The notes: generated by a model from the letters alone, not told the origin. 64,000 nt of DNA from Meiothermus sp. CFH 77666 (GCF_017497985.1 NZ_JAGDFV010000006.1:62001-126000), one strand, 5' to 3'. Shown: positions 8,317-21,115, counted from the stretch's first letter. Translations and numbers: made by a program.

Positions 8317-8949
8317 TCAAGCTCCAAACCTCTTTCCCAAACGATACCGCAAAAGGTCGGCGTACATCCGCAGGCGCATTCCCAGACCCCGCCAGAAGCC
8401 GCGTTTTTGCTCTTTCATGATCTGGCTGGCACCGGGCAACTCGATATAGGCCCAGCGGGCCTGGGTGCGGGCCAGGTGGTCGGTAATGGCGGGCTCCGGC
8501 CAGCGGCGTTCGGTCAGGTTGGGGACACTTTTCAGCCATGCGGTGGTACAGGCCCGCTGCCCCGATAAAAAAGGGGTGGCCCGGTTGCCAAAATCGGTCA
8601 TCAGACCCCCCGACTTAAAGACGCCAATAGCCATGTCCAGCTTACCGCTGCGAACGGGCTCGAGCATGGCCCACAGGTGCTGGGGTTTCAGTCCGACAAG
8701 GTCGGCATCGAGCATCAGCAGGTAGGGCGTTTGCACATGGGCCAGCCCATAGGCCAGGGCGCCGCTCTTGCCGCGGTTTTCCGGCAGCCGCAGCACCCTC
8801 GCCCCGGCCCGCTCGGCGGCCTGGGCGGTATGGTCGGTAGAGCCGTCGTCCACCACCAGCACGGGCAAGCCCGCTTCCTGCGCCACGGCCACCACAAGCG
8901 CGATGTGGGCTTCCTCGTTGTAGGCCGGGATCAAGACCGTGGTATCCAT
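8317..8949 (-). CDS. Glycosyltransferase family 2
   Basis: The 210-residue soluble GT-A enzyme transfers a sugar from a nucleotide sugar. The start VLIPAYNEEAHI, the VVDDGSTDHT motif and the DxD-like LMLDADLVGL are all visible. It begins 12 bp after the stop of rseP, so it is the last gene of the cdsA-dxr-rseP transcription unit or closely coupled to it. It lacks transmembrane helices and is shorter than polyprenol-phosphate transferases. The acceptor is unknown, and a role in envelope glycolipid synthesis is only inferred from the neighbours. Confidence 0.8.
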   Translation of the reverse strand: MDTTVLIPAYNEEAHIALVVAVAQEAGLPVLVVDDGSTDHTAQAAERAGARVLRLPENRGKSGALAYGLAHVQTPYLLMLDADLVGLKPQHLWAMLEPVRSGKLDMAIGVFKSGGLMTDFGNRATPFLSGQRACTTAWLKSVPNLTERRWPEPAITDHLARTQARWAYIELPGASQIMKEQKRGFWRGLGMRLRMYADLLRYRLGKRFGA

Positions 8950-8961
8950 CTGGGGGTTATT

Positions 8962-9975
8962 CTACCCACCAACCAGGTTGCGAATATCGTTGATAGTCAC
9001 CAGCACGATCAGCAGAATCAAAAACACGAAGCCGCCATAGGAGAGCCGGGCCTCGGTCTCGGGTTTGATACGTCCGCCGGTGAGGACATTGGCCACAAGC
9101 ACCAGGATACGCCCCCCATCCAGCCCAGGAATGGGCAGCAGGTTAAACACCGCCAGCGACAGGTTGATAGCCGCCAGCAATCCCACCAGGGTACTCAAGC
9201 CCTGCTGGGCGGCCTGACCGGTGATGCTAACAATGCCGACCGGCCCGGCCACCCCCTGGGCCTGCTGGCCCGAGAGGATACGGGCGATACTCCCCACGAA
9301 TTCCTGCACAAATCGCGGTACCGCCACCACCGTTTCGCCAATGGCCCGGCTGAGGCCCTGGAAGAAGTTGATGCGGGTGTAACCAATCAGCTCGGCCCGG
9401 TAGACAATGCCCAGCCTGCCCTGGATGTTGTCCCAGTTAAAGCGCAGGGTTACTTCCTGGTTATCCCGCAACACCACAAAAACCTTCTCGCCCGGAGTCT
9501 GGCGGAAGCGGGTAACCTGGTCGTAGGACTCGAGCTTGACTCCGTTCAGGCTCAGAATACGGTCGCCCACCCGAAAACCGGCCTGCTCGGCCAGGCTGCC
9601 CGGCAGCACCTCGGTCACCTCGGCCCGGGTCTGAGGCACGCCCTGGATGGAGGCGAGGGCCGCCAGAACACCCCAGGCCAGGAGCAGGTTCATCACCACC
9701 CCGGCCACCAGGATGAAGAACTTGCCCAGCGCCGGGAGCCGCGCATAGCCGTGGCTATCGCCGGGCATCATGCCTTCAATCTCGGCGTAGCCGCCCAGGG
9801 GAATGGCGTTGAGCCGCCAGGTAGTGCCCCAGCGGTCGAACTTGAGCAGGGTGGGGCCAAAGCCCACCCCGAAATTCTTGACCCCCACCCCCTGCCAGCG
9901 GGCTGCCAGGTAGTGCCCTAGCTCGTGCACGAAGATGCTGATGGAAATAATCAGGAGAAACCAGAGGAGGCTCAT
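8962..9975 (-). CDS. rseP: Site-2 intramembrane metalloprotease, RseP family
   Basis: The 337-residue inner-membrane zinc protease has HELGH at residues 17-21 within the first helix, one PDZ domain in the middle (about residues 110-190), and the second metal motif LLPIPGLDGGR near residue 265. E. coli RseP has two PDZ domains and 450 residues, so this is the shorter single-PDZ form. It likely cleaves anti-sigma factors or signal-peptide remnants. The order cdsA-dxr-rseP on one strand is the classical envelope/isoprenoid cluster. A GCGGAG purine site precedes the ATG. Confidence 0.88.
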   Translation of the reverse strand: MSLLWFLLIISISIFVHELGHYLAARWQGVGVKNFGVGFGPTLLKFDRWGTTWRLNAIPLGGYAEIEGMMPGDSHGYARLPALGKFFILVAGVVMNLLLAWGVLAALASIQGVPQTRAEVTEVLPGSLAEQAGFRVGDRILSLNGVKLESYDQVTRFRQTPGEKVFVVLRDNQEVTLRFNWDNIQGRLGIVYRAELIGYTRINFFQGLSRAIGETVVAVPRFVQEFVGSIARILSGQQAQGVAGPVGIVSITGQAAQQGLSTLVGLLAAINLSLAVFNLLPIPGLDGGRILVLVANVLTGGRIKPETEARLSYGGFVFLILLIVLVTINDIRNLVGG

Positions 9976-10045
9976 GCTGTACTCCGCAAAACACCAGGGG
10001 TCAAGCGCAGGAGGTCAGGGTTCAGGAGAGGTTTTCTACACATGG

Positions 10046-11173
10046 TTATGCCTTCACGTTGAGCAATTCTCGAGCCCGTTCGCGGGCCTCGAGGTCGGCC
10101 TGGTACACATTGTCCCAGGTGAGGGGCGCATTGGGGGTCTGCTGCAACACTTTTTCCAGCACCCTGGGAATCCCGAGGTAGCCGATCTGACCCTGCAAGA
10201 ATGCTTCGACTGCAATTTCGTCGGCGGCGTTGAGCACGACCGGGGCCAGGCCGCCCTTTCGTCCAGCTTCGTAGGCCAGGGCCAGGGCCGGAAAGCGCTG
10301 GGTATCGGGGGGGTAAAAGTCCAGGCGCTCGGGGATGGGCGCGTCGCGCAGGGGGGTCGGGGGACGATGGGGGTAGGTGAGGGCGTACTGGATGGCCAGG
10401 CGCATATCGGTGGGGCCCAGCTGGGCCTTGATATTGCCGTCCTGGAAGCGCACCATCGAGTGCACATAGGACTGGGGGTGAATCTGCACCTTCACTTTTT
10501 CAATAGAAACTTTGAAGAGCTGCACCGCCTCGAGCACCTCGAGGCCCTTGTTGAACAGGGTCGAGGAGTCTATGGTCACCTTGGGCCCCATCTTCCAGCG
10601 GGGGTGGTTGAGGGCCATCTGGGGGGTAACCTTAGACAGGTCAGCCGGTTCGCGCAGAAAAGGCCCTCCCGAGGCAGTCAGGATTAGCTCGGCCACATCC
10701 TGGAAGGGCTCGCCTACCAGGCTCTGAAAGAGGGCCGAGTGCTCGGAGTCCACCGGGATAATCTCCGCGCCGCTCTGTTCTGCATCTTGCCAGAGCAGCG
10801 GCCCGGCAGCCACCATGCTTTCCTTGTTGGCCAGGGCCATTCGACGGCCCTGCTGCACGGCGGCCCGTACCCCCGGCAGACCCGCCAGCCCTGGAACGGC
10901 CCCCACGACTACATCCGATGGCCAGGCGGCTACCTCGAGTGCATCGGTGAGGTACAGGTTTGGAAAGCGAAGCCGCAACTCGGGTAGGACGCTTGCATCG
11001 GCCGCCACCGCTTCTGGTTGAAACTCGACAATTTGCCGGGATAGCAGTTCCAGGTTCTTACCCGCTACCAGCCCCACCACCCGGTAGCCCCGCCAGCGGC
11101 ACACATCCAGCGTCTGGGTGCCGATGGAGCCAGTAGAACCCAGCACCACGATGCGTTTGGGGATATCACTCAT
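10046..11173 (-). CDS. dxr: 1-deoxy-D-xylulose 5-phosphate reductoisomerase
   Basis: Dxr makes 2-C-methyl-D-erythritol 4-phosphate with NADPH, the committed step of the MEP isoprenoid pathway that feeds menaquinone and carotenoid side chains. The 375-residue protein has the NADPH motif [10 protein letters not shown] (residues 11-20), the NKESMV and DSEHSA active-site/metal motifs, and the [10 protein letters not shown] segment. ATG11173 is chosen because it puts the GSTGSIG motif at its usual place and has AAGAAG plus a TACACT box just upstream; the longer frame adds 43 atypical residues. Confidence 0.93.
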   Translation of the reverse strand: MSDIPKRIVVLGSTGSIGTQTLDVCRWRGYRVVGLVAGKNLELLSRQIVEFQPEAVAADASVLPELRLRFPNLYLTDALEVAAWPSDVVVGAVPGLAGLPGVRAAVQQGRRMALANKESMVAAGPLLWQDAEQSGAEIIPVDSEHSALFQSLVGEPFQDVAELILTASGGPFLREPADLSKVTPQMALNHPRWKMGPKVTIDSSTLFNKGLEVLEAVQLFKVSIEKVKVQIHPQSYVHSMVRFQDGNIKAQLGPTDMRLAIQYALTYPHRPPTPLRDAPIPERLDFYPPDTQRFPALALAYEAGRKGGLAPVVLNAADEIAVEAFLQGQIGYLGIPRVLEKVLQQTPNAPLTWDNVYQADLEARERARELLNVKA

Positions 11174-11295
11174 CTTCTTGCCAGTGTACTGGTTTGGGGA
11201 TAGAGGTCTGTAATCAGCCCTGCAAGGGTATAGATTTTTAGGAACGCTCATCGCGTTTCCCACATTTACGCTACACGCGATGCAGCGTAATTTAC

Positions 11296-11331
11296 CCCCC
11301 ACGCCATAGCATCCAAAGGATGCTGTGTGGG
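11296..11331 (-). other. Hairpin after cdsA
   Basis: A hairpin with GCATCC-aaa-GGATGC at its tip and CCCCAC/GTGTGGGG at its base lies 20 bp past the cdsA stop, between cdsA and dxr. No T-run follows on the minus strand, so it may stabilise or process the cdsA mRNA and need not terminate it. Confidence 0.4.
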
Positions 11332-11350
11332 GTATTCGTGGGAACCGCTC

Positions 11351-12214
11351 TCAAATAAAGATGGTCAGCAGATAGTAGGTGAGCGGCACCGTGAAAAGGT
11401 GCGAATCCAGCCGATCCAGCAGGCCCCCATGACCGGGCAGGAAGTAACCGGAGTCCTTTACGCCGCAAAAGCGCTTCAGCATGGATTCGGTCAGATCGCC
11501 CAGTTGTGCCGCAAAGGAGAGCACCAGATTGACAATAAAGATTTCCACCGGTCGGAACAGGGCAAAGGGGCTTTCGGGATAGGCTGAACGAACGATGGCG
11601 GTAAACAAAAACAAAAGCAAAAAACTGGTGAGGATGCCACCGATAGAGCCCTCTACCGTTTTGCCAGGGCTGATGGTAGGGGCCAGTTTGCGCTTTCCCA
11701 GATAGCGGCCCACAAAGTAGCCGCCGATATCGTTGGCAAAGCTGCTGATGAGGGGTAGCGCGAGAATCCAGAGGCCCACTGTGCCGTCTGGGGAGTGGCG
11801 CAGCAACAGAAAGAAACCCAGCGTCCAGGGCAGGTACAAGAAGGCCATCAGGCTGTATGCGAAGCGCTGAATGTTAGCGCCCACGATCAGCTCAGAGCTA
11901 AAGGCCCCAATGAGCACCAGCCCCAGGGCAATTTCCCGCCAGGGCACCCCAGGGTAGATGTCATGGAGTTGGGGCAGGCTGAACAAAAGCATCACCAACC
12001 CGCCGCCAATCAGGAAGGCCATATTGAGCTCGATACCCTTGTTACGGAGCATGTAGCGCAGCTCGAGCGAACCCAGTACCAGGATGAAAACCAGAGCCGA
12101 AAACATAAGAATGCGCCCTTCCCACAACACCAGGAAAAGCACCACCACCCCCACCAGCGACGAGACTACGCGGGTGGGCAGGGAGGCGTCGGGTCGGGCT
12201 TGCGGAGGCAGCAC
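11351..12214 (-). CDS. cdsA: Phosphatidate cytidylyltransferase (CDP-diacylglycerol synthase)
   Basis: CdsA makes CDP-diacylglycerol from phosphatidate and CTP in the membrane, the entry to phospholipid head-group synthesis. The 287-residue protein has seven or eight hydrophobic segments and the family signature near the C-terminus: SMLKRFCGVKDSGYFLPGHG followed by GLLDRLDS, with the metal-binding K-D and D-R-x-D residues in place. The GTG start at 12214 has TATGCT (12221-12226) 6 nt upstream, preceded by TGA, an extended -10, so the mRNA is likely leaderless. Confidence 0.9.
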   Translation of the reverse strand: MLPPQARPDASLPTRVVSSLVGVVVLFLVLWEGRILMFSALVFILVLGSLELRYMLRNKGIELNMAFLIGGGLVMLLFSLPQLHDIYPGVPWREIALGLVLIGAFSSELIVGANIQRFAYSLMAFLYLPWTLGFFLLLRHSPDGTVGLWILALPLISSFANDIGGYFVGRYLGKRKLAPTISPGKTVEGSIGGILTSFLLLFLFTAIVRSAYPESPFALFRPVEIFIVNLVLSFAAQLGDLTESMLKRFCGVKDSGYFLPGHGGLLDRLDSHLFTVPLTYYLLTIFI

Positions 12215-12548
12215 AGCTACAGCATATCAGTCAGGGTTTTGGGGAACCTGGCTCCGAAAAGAGCGCTCAACCAGGTAGCCTGGCGCTTGACTCGAGGCCA
12301 GGGGATAGAGCGGTTTTCACAAGTGCTTGCTCCAGACACTTAATGTTTGCGCCGAATAGCAGGTTTTGCTGTGCTGGACACATAGAGATAACTGGAGAAT
12401 ACTCACAAACCATCTTTGTCTGAACACTTCGCCCATCAAGCAGGGAACAGGGGTCAGGGGACTGGCGTTTGAAAACCGCAACCCACTTCCTGACGCCCAC
12501 TCCCACCTTGTGCGTTGCTGATAGCTGGGTATCGGGCTGAAGCTGGTA
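12215..12548. other. 334-bp gene-free stretch between cdsA and gcvP
   Basis: It contains the cdsA promoter at its left end and a copy of the dispersed low-complexity motif (AACAGGGGTCAGGGGACTGG, about 12446). No credible coding frame or hairpin terminator was seen. Confidence 0.5.
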
Positions 12549-15404
<2,856 letters not shown>

Positions 15405-15439
15405 GGGGTCTCCTCTCTTCGCCACTCGAAGAAACTCGA

Positions 15440-15590
15440 CCCCATCTGTCCTTTTGCCTGAGAGTGTTATCCCGTCGGCGGGCGTCTGGCGCCTCTCTCC
15501 AGATTGTGCTGCTGTGGTTCTTTTGCCTGAGAGATTCCGGGGCGGTTGCTCCTTCGGCGTGGGACAGGCCCATCTCTCCCATCAGCAGCC
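15440..15590 (-). promoter_or_regulatory. Tandem glycine riboswitch upstream of gcvP
   Basis: On the minus strand two aptamers follow each other. Each has an opening GGGAGAG/GGAGAGAGGC strand and the conserved CTCTCAGGCAAAAG core (cores at about 15521-15534 and 15451-15464), followed by GAAC or GGAC. This is the classical cooperative glycine riboswitch. The second core ends only about 40 nt before the gcvP start, so control by exposing or hiding the Shine-Dalgarno (GAGAGGAGA) is more likely than a separate terminator. Confidence 0.92.
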
Positions 15591-16125
15591 GGTTACTTTT
15601 TCTATTGTCATGATAGCCCATGCAGACCTGGGCCTGAAAGTGACGGTTGTACAGTTTTACCAACTTTAGTGCACAGTCGTATAAATACCCGTACAAAGTG
15701 TCCATTGCGGCACGAACTATGCAGTACGCTCTAGCAAAAGCCGTAGCAGAAACCTTTTCGTTCCACCCCACCGTGTAGGGGAGGTAAGGTGGGGTTGCTG
15801 AGCAGCGCCTTCTCACAGCAGATCGGTTCAGGGTCTTGCCCAATACCCTCCCCTGCCCTCCCTACGTGGTAGGGAGGGGGTTTTAGGGCCATAGCTCATG
15901 GAATCTATCGAAGTGTATGGGTATCTCTACCACGCTGTATTTAGGTGTATGACCAACTTTCAACGACACGTAATACCGAATCTGCTCAGAAGTGACCCAA
16001 AAGCGATATACAAGTCCCTCGGACGCGCCCCCTGGCGCGGCGAGGGAGGGGCGCGTTTAGCGCCGCTCACGCGCAGAGTTGGCATTAGGTAGTGGTCTCT
16101 AACCTGTCCCCTACCCCCTGCTCCC
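15591..16125. other. Gene-free spacer with three successive hairpins
   Basis: This half-kilobase holds no credible gene. It contains three GC-rich inverted repeats: CCCCACC/GGTGGGG (about 15767-15796), the nearly perfect CCCTCCCTAC-gtg-GTAGGGAGGG (15857-15879), and TCCCTCG/CGAGGGA with an inner GCGC pair (about 16015-16048). The riboswitch promoter must lie at its left end; a weak TTTCAG-18-TATCAT candidate is at 15610-15640 on the minus strand. Confidence 0.5.
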
Positions 16126-16335
16126 TACTGGTCTGGTAAGTAAATTTATGGGTTCATTCCGAACGTAGCGAAGCGAAGAGAGGAATCTGATGTGCTTCAG
16201 TCCACTGTAATCACTGTTCCTTTGCAGAGCCAGATTCCTCGTTGCACTGCGTGCGCCTCGGAATGACTACAAGAAATCAAGAGCAGAAGTTGGGTTCAAT
16301 GGAGGCATCTCAAACACTTTGTTACCAGACCACTA
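16126..16335. mobile_element. MITE-like element with terminal inverted repeats
   Basis: Ends TACTGGTCTGGTAA (16126-16139) and TTACCAGACCACTA (16322-16335) are inverted repeats matching at 13 of 14 positions. Inside lies a second inverted pair, ATTCCGAACGTAGCGAAGCG with GAGGAATCTG (16155-16188) against CAGATTCCTC...CTCGGAATGAC (16231-16266). At 210 bp it is too small to code for a transposase, so it would be moved in trans. A further TAGTGGTCTCTAA at 16090-16102 resembles one end and may be a remnant. Confidence 0.6.
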
Positions 16336-16464
16336 CCCACCGCTCCTACAGCATGTAAAGTATTCAATCAAAGATGGTATTACAGGGGTTACGGGTCTGG
16401 TCGCTAGTAACTATGGCACCCATCAAACATTCGCCACGAACAACGCCCCAGACATTCGAGAGAG

Positions 16465-16845
16465 TCACTGGCTTTCCGCTACAGCCTGATAATCCGCAGC
16501 CGACAAAAGCCCCTCCACGTCGGCAGGATTGACCTTCATCTTGAACAGCCACCCTTCCCCATAGGGCGACTGGTTGAGCAGCTCTGGTTTATCTCCCAGG
16601 GCAGCATTCACCTCGATAATCTCACCTGCTACCGGCGCGTAAATATCCGAGGCGGTCTTGACCGACTCCACCACCGCTACCGCGACGCCCGCTTCGGCAA
16701 CCTTACCCACCTGCGGTAGTTCCACAAACACCACGTCGCCCAGCGCATCCTGGGCAAAGTCGGTGATACCTACCACGGCTACGTCGCCCTCGAGGCGAAC
16801 CCATTCGTGCGACTTGGTGTACTTAAGCTCGGAAGGATAGTTCAT
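16465..16845 (-). CDS. gcvH: Glycine cleavage system H protein
   Basis: The 126-residue lipoyl carrier shuttles the aminomethyl group between GcvP, GcvT and the L protein. The lipoyl lysine is K63 in VESVKTASD, with the usual GEI-x-E-x-N and NxxPYGxGW elements after it. GAGGTGA lies 5 nt before the ATG. It is 72 bp downstream of gcvT on the same strand, so the two form an operon; gcvP is another 0.9 kb further on, beyond the riboswitch. Confidence 0.95.
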   Translation of the reverse strand: MNYPSELKYTKSHEWVRLEGDVAVVGITDFAQDALGDVVFVELPQVGKVAEAGVAVAVVESVKTASDIYAPVAGEIIEVNAALGDKPELLNQSPYGEGWLFKMKVNPADVEGLLSAADYQAVAESQ

Positions 16846-16917
16846 GATGTCACCTCGGCAGTCAGTTTATTGCCAAACACCGCCTTGAGCACAGGGGCAG
16901 GGTTCCTGGGGCTTTTA

Positions 16918-17973
16918 CTACAACTTAACAAAAGGCGTCTCGACCACGGTTGCGGCTGCCATTCTGCCCCGAATTTCAACGTCCAGGGAAGTGCCCAAAG
17001 CAGTGAGGTCTGACTTCACATACGCCATCCCGATACCCTTCTTCAGTACCGGCGAGTGTGTACCCGAGGTCAGGATGCCCACTTCCCGACCCTCCTTCAG
17101 CACCCGGTAGCCCTCGCGGGGAATGCCCCCTTCCACCTGCAAGCCCACCAGCTGACGCTCGCAGGGGTTTTTTAGCAGGGCTTCTTTACCGTGAAACTCC
17201 TTGTGGCTTTTGACCACCCAGCTAAAGGGCGTACAAAGGGGGCTGGTCTCGTCGGTCAGCTCGTGGCCGTAGAGGGGAAAACCCGCTTCCAGCCGCAGGG
17301 TATCCCGCGCCCCCAGCCCACATGGGGTGACTTCCGCCCCCAGCAGAGCCTCCCAGACCACCCGGGCCTCGTCCGGGGCCACAAACACCTCGTAGCCATC
17401 CTCGCCTGTGTAACCGGTGCGGGCAAAGCGCACCCACTTCCCCACCAGCTTACCCATGAAGGTATCGTTCTTCTTGCGTGAGGTCAGGTCGGTGTCCGAG
17501 AGCTTTTGCAGCACGGCTACGGCCTGGGGGCCCTGTACGGCAATGAGGGCAAAGAAGTCGGAGGCGTTCTCGAGCTCCACTTCAAAACCTGCCTTCAGGT
17601 TGTTGAGGTGAGCCCAGTCTTTCTCGATGTTGGCCGCGTTCACCACCATCAAATACTCGTTCTCGTTCGTCCGGTAAATGTAGATGTCGTCCACCAGGCC
17701 CCCCCGCTCGTTGGGCAGCATGGAGTACTGGGCCCGTCCCACCTTGAGCTTGGAGACGTCGTTCAGGGTTGCGTACTGCAAGAACTCGAGTGCTCCCGAC
17801 CCCCGTATCCAGAACTCCCCCATGTGGCTCACGTCGAACATGCCCGCAAGCCCCCGCACGGCCAGGTGTTCGGAGGTAATGGAGGTGTACTGGATGGGCA
17901 TTTCATAGCCGGCAAAGGGAACCATTTTGGCCCCCAGCGCCAGGTGCGCTTGATGAAGTGGAGTGGTTTTCAT
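16918..17973 (-). CDS. gcvT: Glycine cleavage system T protein (aminomethyltransferase)
   Basis: GcvT transfers the methylene group from lipoyl-GcvH to tetrahydrofolate, releasing ammonia. The 351-residue protein begins MKTTPLHQAHLALGAKMVPF, followed by GYEMPIQY, the usual family start. It also has the folate-site stretch MFDVSHMGE and the C-terminal GTHSPVLKKGIGMAYV. The start at 17973 avoids an 87-residue unlike extension; TATGCT lies 8 nt upstream. No riboswitch core is visible in front of this gene, unlike gcvP. Confidence 0.94.
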   Translation of the reverse strand: MKTTPLHQAHLALGAKMVPFAGYEMPIQYTSITSEHLAVRGLAGMFDVSHMGEFWIRGSGALEFLQYATLNDVSKLKVGRAQYSMLPNERGGLVDDIYIYRTNENEYLMVVNAANIEKDWAHLNNLKAGFEVELENASDFFALIAVQGPQAVAVLQKLSDTDLTSRKKNDTFMGKLVGKWVRFARTGYTGEDGYEVFVAPDEARVVWEALLGAEVTPCGLGARDTLRLEAGFPLYGHELTDETSPLCTPFSWVVKSHKEFHGKEALLKNPCERQLVGLQVEGGIPREGYRVLKEGREVGILTSGTHSPVLKKGIGMAYVKSDLTALGTSLDVEIRGRMAAATVVETPFVKL

Positions 17974-18270
17974 GCCCTTACAGCATACCAATCCCAGGTC
18001 GGCAGGCCGAGACGGATCATGTTGTGGCAGGTCTCGGGTCTCGAGTCGCAAGTCGCCAAATCTTCGGTGTTGCTGCATAGCGGTCACGGCATCCTCTCGA
18101 GAAGGCGCCATCAACAACGAAGCAAATCTGGGTTGGTAGGGCGATTGCGGGGCCCATAGCACAGCAGGTTCCCCACTTCGCACAGAATAACAATGTGAAA
18201 GTCCAGGCACGTAGGGCCTGCACCCAAGTAACAAGCCCAGCTAACACCGAGCCTGGATTATGGAGGTTTA
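17974..18270. repeat. Gene-free spacer with GTC-rich degenerate repeat
   Basis: The stretch includes GGCAGGTCTCGGGTCTCGAGTCGCAAGTCGCC (18024-18056, broken here into short periods of about 7-8 nt), similar in style to GTCGCAGGTCACAAGTCGC near 33088. No coding frame is credible. The region also holds the gcvT upstream signals. Confidence 0.4.
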
Positions 18271-18861
<591 letters not shown>

Positions 18862-18862
18862 A

Positions 18863-19354
18863 TCAGTTCCCAAATAGTTCGTCCAGGAGGGCACTGGCCC
18901 CATCCCGATACTCATGATCAATCCCGAGGGTTCCAGGTTGCACCACCGCGTCACGGGTGATGACCTCGAGGGCCTGTACCGCTCGCTTGCCGAACAGCTT
19001 AACCCGGCCCACCGGGGCCGAGTTGTCGAAGATAACCACCAGCAAGGCCAGCTCGCCCACCTCTTCAGCGTACAGGCCGTGGGTGGCCCCCTGATGCAGC
19101 AGCTCGTTGAAGCGGGGCTCGCCCAGCATTTTGGCCAGGGCCTGGGTGGCGGCGGCGTTACCGGCGATCAGGGTAGCCAGCGAGTCCAGCGCTGGAGGCC
19201 TGGGCGCCCAGAGGGCTTCTTTGTGGGCCAGCACAAACCCCTTGCGATCCAGCAGCATTGCATAACGTGCCCCGCTCTCGCGTAACAACTCCTCGAGAAC
19301 CTGCGAAGCTTTCTGGTAGGCGCTCCCAAAGAGTGCGATGGCAGGCTCAACCAT
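18863..19354 (-). CDS. mglB: MglB, roadblock/LC7 GTPase-activating protein of MglA
   Basis: The 163-residue protein is a Roadblock/LC7 fold that dimerises and stimulates GTP hydrolysis by MglA. It starts [20 protein letters not shown], followed by the predicted alpha-beta core with [12 protein letters not shown] and [12 protein letters not shown]. TACACT lies 9 nt before the ATG on the minus strand. The immediately following mglA gene confirms the pairing. Confidence 0.88.
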   Translation of the reverse strand: MVEPAIALFGSAYQKASQVLEELLRESGARYAMLLDRKGFVLAHKEALWAPRPPALDSLATLIAGNAAATQALAKMLGEPRFNELLHQGATHGLYAEEVGELALLVVIFDNSAPVGRVKLFGKRAVQALEVITRDAVVQPGTLGIDHEYRDGASALLDELFGN

Positions 19355-19502
19355 AGTAGGCTCAGTGTAACATGCACCCGTTACCTGGTTCTGTGACGGA
19401 TTACGCCCAGAATGGCTCCTGAAATCCATTATGCGAGGGTTGTTTGTAACGAATGTGCCTTTGGATAACCCGCCATTCCCACCAAAAGGGTATTTTTATC
19501 CA

Positions 19503-20426
19503 ATGCGGCTCTTTGGCGTAATCCTGGCTTTTAGCGCAATCGGGTGGGCCTCAGGGGTCTTTGCACAGGGTGTTGCCACGATTCCCGAACTCACCCGCCT
19601 TCGCTACGGCGGCGGAACGCTGGTGGCCGAGCGGGTGCTGGAGCGCAACCCCAGCTTTACCCGCTATCTGGTGCGTTACCCCTCCGATGGCCTGACCATG
19701 TACGGCTTCATGAACGTGCCCAACACAGCAGGGCGCTTTCCGGTAGTGATTGTGATTCATGGGTATGTGAACCCCGCCATCTACCGCACCCTGGCCTACA
19801 CCACCCGCTATGCCGACAGCCTGGCCCGGGCCGGGTTCGTTACCATTCACCCCAATCTGCGCGGGCACGGCCTGTCGCAGGGGAGCCCCGAGCAAGGGGC
19901 CTCGAGGGTGCTGTATGCGCGGGAAATACTCGACCTGGCTGCAATTGTGCGGGCCCAGGCGGGGCGTGGAGCGCTGGAAAAAGCCCTGCCCAGCGTGGGG
20001 CTGATGGGGCACAGCATGGGCGGCGGCATAGCCCAGCGGGTAGCGGTGCTCGACCCGCAAATTCGGGCGGTGTTGCTCTACGGCACCATGCACGGCGACG
20101 ACCTGAAGAATGCCCGGCAGATCTGCTTTGTTTTCACCAACCGTCAGCGCGGCTGCAACGAGCTCAACACGCCACCCGAGACCCTGGCGCAAATCTCCCC
20201 CATCAATTTTTACGCCCGTATCCGGGCCCAGGTGCAGGTGCACCACGGCACCGCCGATACCCAGACCCCCTACGCCTGGGCCGGTGAAATTTGTGCGGCG
20301 CTACGGAAAAACAACGTTTCCCACCAGTGTTTTACCTATGCCGGTGCGGGCCACACTTTTCGCAATTCGAACTTCACCCTCCTGATGGAACGAGCGGAGG
20401 CTTTTTTCCGAAAGACGCTATATTGA
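19503..20426 (+). CDS. Secreted alpha/beta hydrolase (dienelactone hydrolase/prolyl oligopeptidase-like)
   Basis: The 307-residue protein has a signal peptide (MRLFGVILAFSAIGWASGVFA, cut before Q) and an alpha/beta hydrolase domain with the nucleophile elbow GHSMGGG, an oxyanion IHGYVNP segment, and a late histidine in AGAGHTF. It probably acts in the periplasm on an ester or peptide. ATG19503 is preferred over the upstream ATG because it starts the signal peptide exactly and has TATTTT 6 nt upstream. The fold is certain; the substrate is not. Confidence 0.8.
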   Translation: MRLFGVILAFSAIGWASGVFAQGVATIPELTRLRYGGGTLVAERVLERNPSFTRYLVRYPSDGLTMYGFMNVPNTAGRFPVVIVIHGYVNPAIYRTLAYTTRYADSLARAGFVTIHPNLRGHGLSQGSPEQGASRVLYAREILDLAAIVRAQAGRGALEKALPSVGLMGHSMGGGIAQRVAVLDPQIRAVLLYGTMHGDDLKNARQICFVFTNRQRGCNELNTPPETLAQISPINFYARIRAQVQVHHGTADTQTPYAWAGEICAALRKNNVSHQCFTYAGAGHTFRNSNFTLLMERAEAFFRKTLY

Positions 20427-20430
20427 AAAC

Positions 20431-20742
20431 GTGAACTACCCTGAACTAGAGCCGGCTATAGCCCGCATCACGGCCACCGTTCCAGTTGAGCAGATTATTC
20501 TATTTGGCTCGAGAGCCCGTGGTAGTGCCCGCGCGGACAGCGACTATGACTTATTGGTAGTTGTGCCGGCGGAGGACAAAACCCTTGCCACATACAAAAA
20601 GCTTCACAAAGCGCTTCTTGGGCTTGGTTTGGACATTGAAGTGGTACTGGCCAGTCCGGAGGATCTCAGGAACTATCAAAACGCTTGGATGACCATTTTT
20701 CCGGCTGCCTTGCGGGAGGGGCAGGTGCTGTATGCCGCATGA
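20431..20742 (+). CDS. MNT-domain nucleotidyltransferase (antitoxin of HEPN/MNT pair)
   Basis: The 103-residue minimal nucleotidyltransferase has GSRARGSARADSDYD, the intact GSx(10)DxD metal motif, at about residues 26-40. Such proteins neutralise a HEPN toxin, in the well-studied cases by adding AMP to it. The GTG start has TATATT 6 nt upstream, so it looks leaderless. The HEPN gene starts inside its last codons (20732). Confidence 0.82.
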   Translation: MNYPELEPAIARITATVPVEQIILFGSRARGSARADSDYDLLVVVPAEDKTLATYKKLHKALLGLGLDIEVVLASPEDLRNYQNAWMTIFPAALREGQVLYAA

Positions 20743-21115
20743 CCCGAGCCACCCACAAACCTGGCTGGCCCGAGCAAAAAGCAGTCTCGCACTGGCTCAG
20801 GTAAAGCCGAGTCCAGAAATCTTCCTGGAGGAACTTGGATACAATGCCCAACAGGAGGCAGAGAAAGCTCTTAAAGCACTTTGTATTTCCCGTGGCATCG
20901 CCTTCCCTAAAACGCATAACCTGGGTCTCTTACTTGATTTGCTGCAACAGCACGGAGAGGCTTTACCTTCTGAGGTTTTGCGGGCAGTTGAGCTAACCCC
21001 CTTTGCAATAGCACTTCATTACCCAGGAACCCATCCGCCCATCACTTACGACGATTACCTGGATGCAGTAGAGGTCGCTCGCGGCATTGTGGAGTGGGTC
21101 GAGGCACACCTTTGA
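20732..21115 (+). CDS. HEPN-domain protein (partner of the MNT gene)
   Basis: The 127-residue all-alpha protein contains YNAQQEAEKALKALCISRGI and the PKTHNLGLLLDLL segment that are characteristic of one HEPN subfamily. It overlaps the MNT gene by 11 nt and is followed directly by hemW (TTGA overlap). The canonical RNase motif R-x4-6-H is not present: the nearest Arg-His spacing is seven residues. It may therefore be a non-nucleolytic HEPN, a decayed toxin, or use another site. Confidence 0.8.
   Translation: MPHDPSHPQTWLARAKSSLALAQVKPSPEIFLEELGYNAQQEAEKALKALCISRGIAFPKTHNLGLLLDLLQQHGEALPSEVLRAVELTPFAIALHYPGTHPPITYDDYLDAVEVARGIVEWVEAHL

Noticed and set aside
8677-9921. Long open frame antisense to rseP and the GT2 gene (about 414 codons)
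   Set aside because: His/Gln/Gly-rich composition typical of antisense reading; both genes beneath it have clear motifs.
15898-16092. 64-codon open frame between gcvH and gcvP
   Set aside because: It runs through a hairpin and has no motif.
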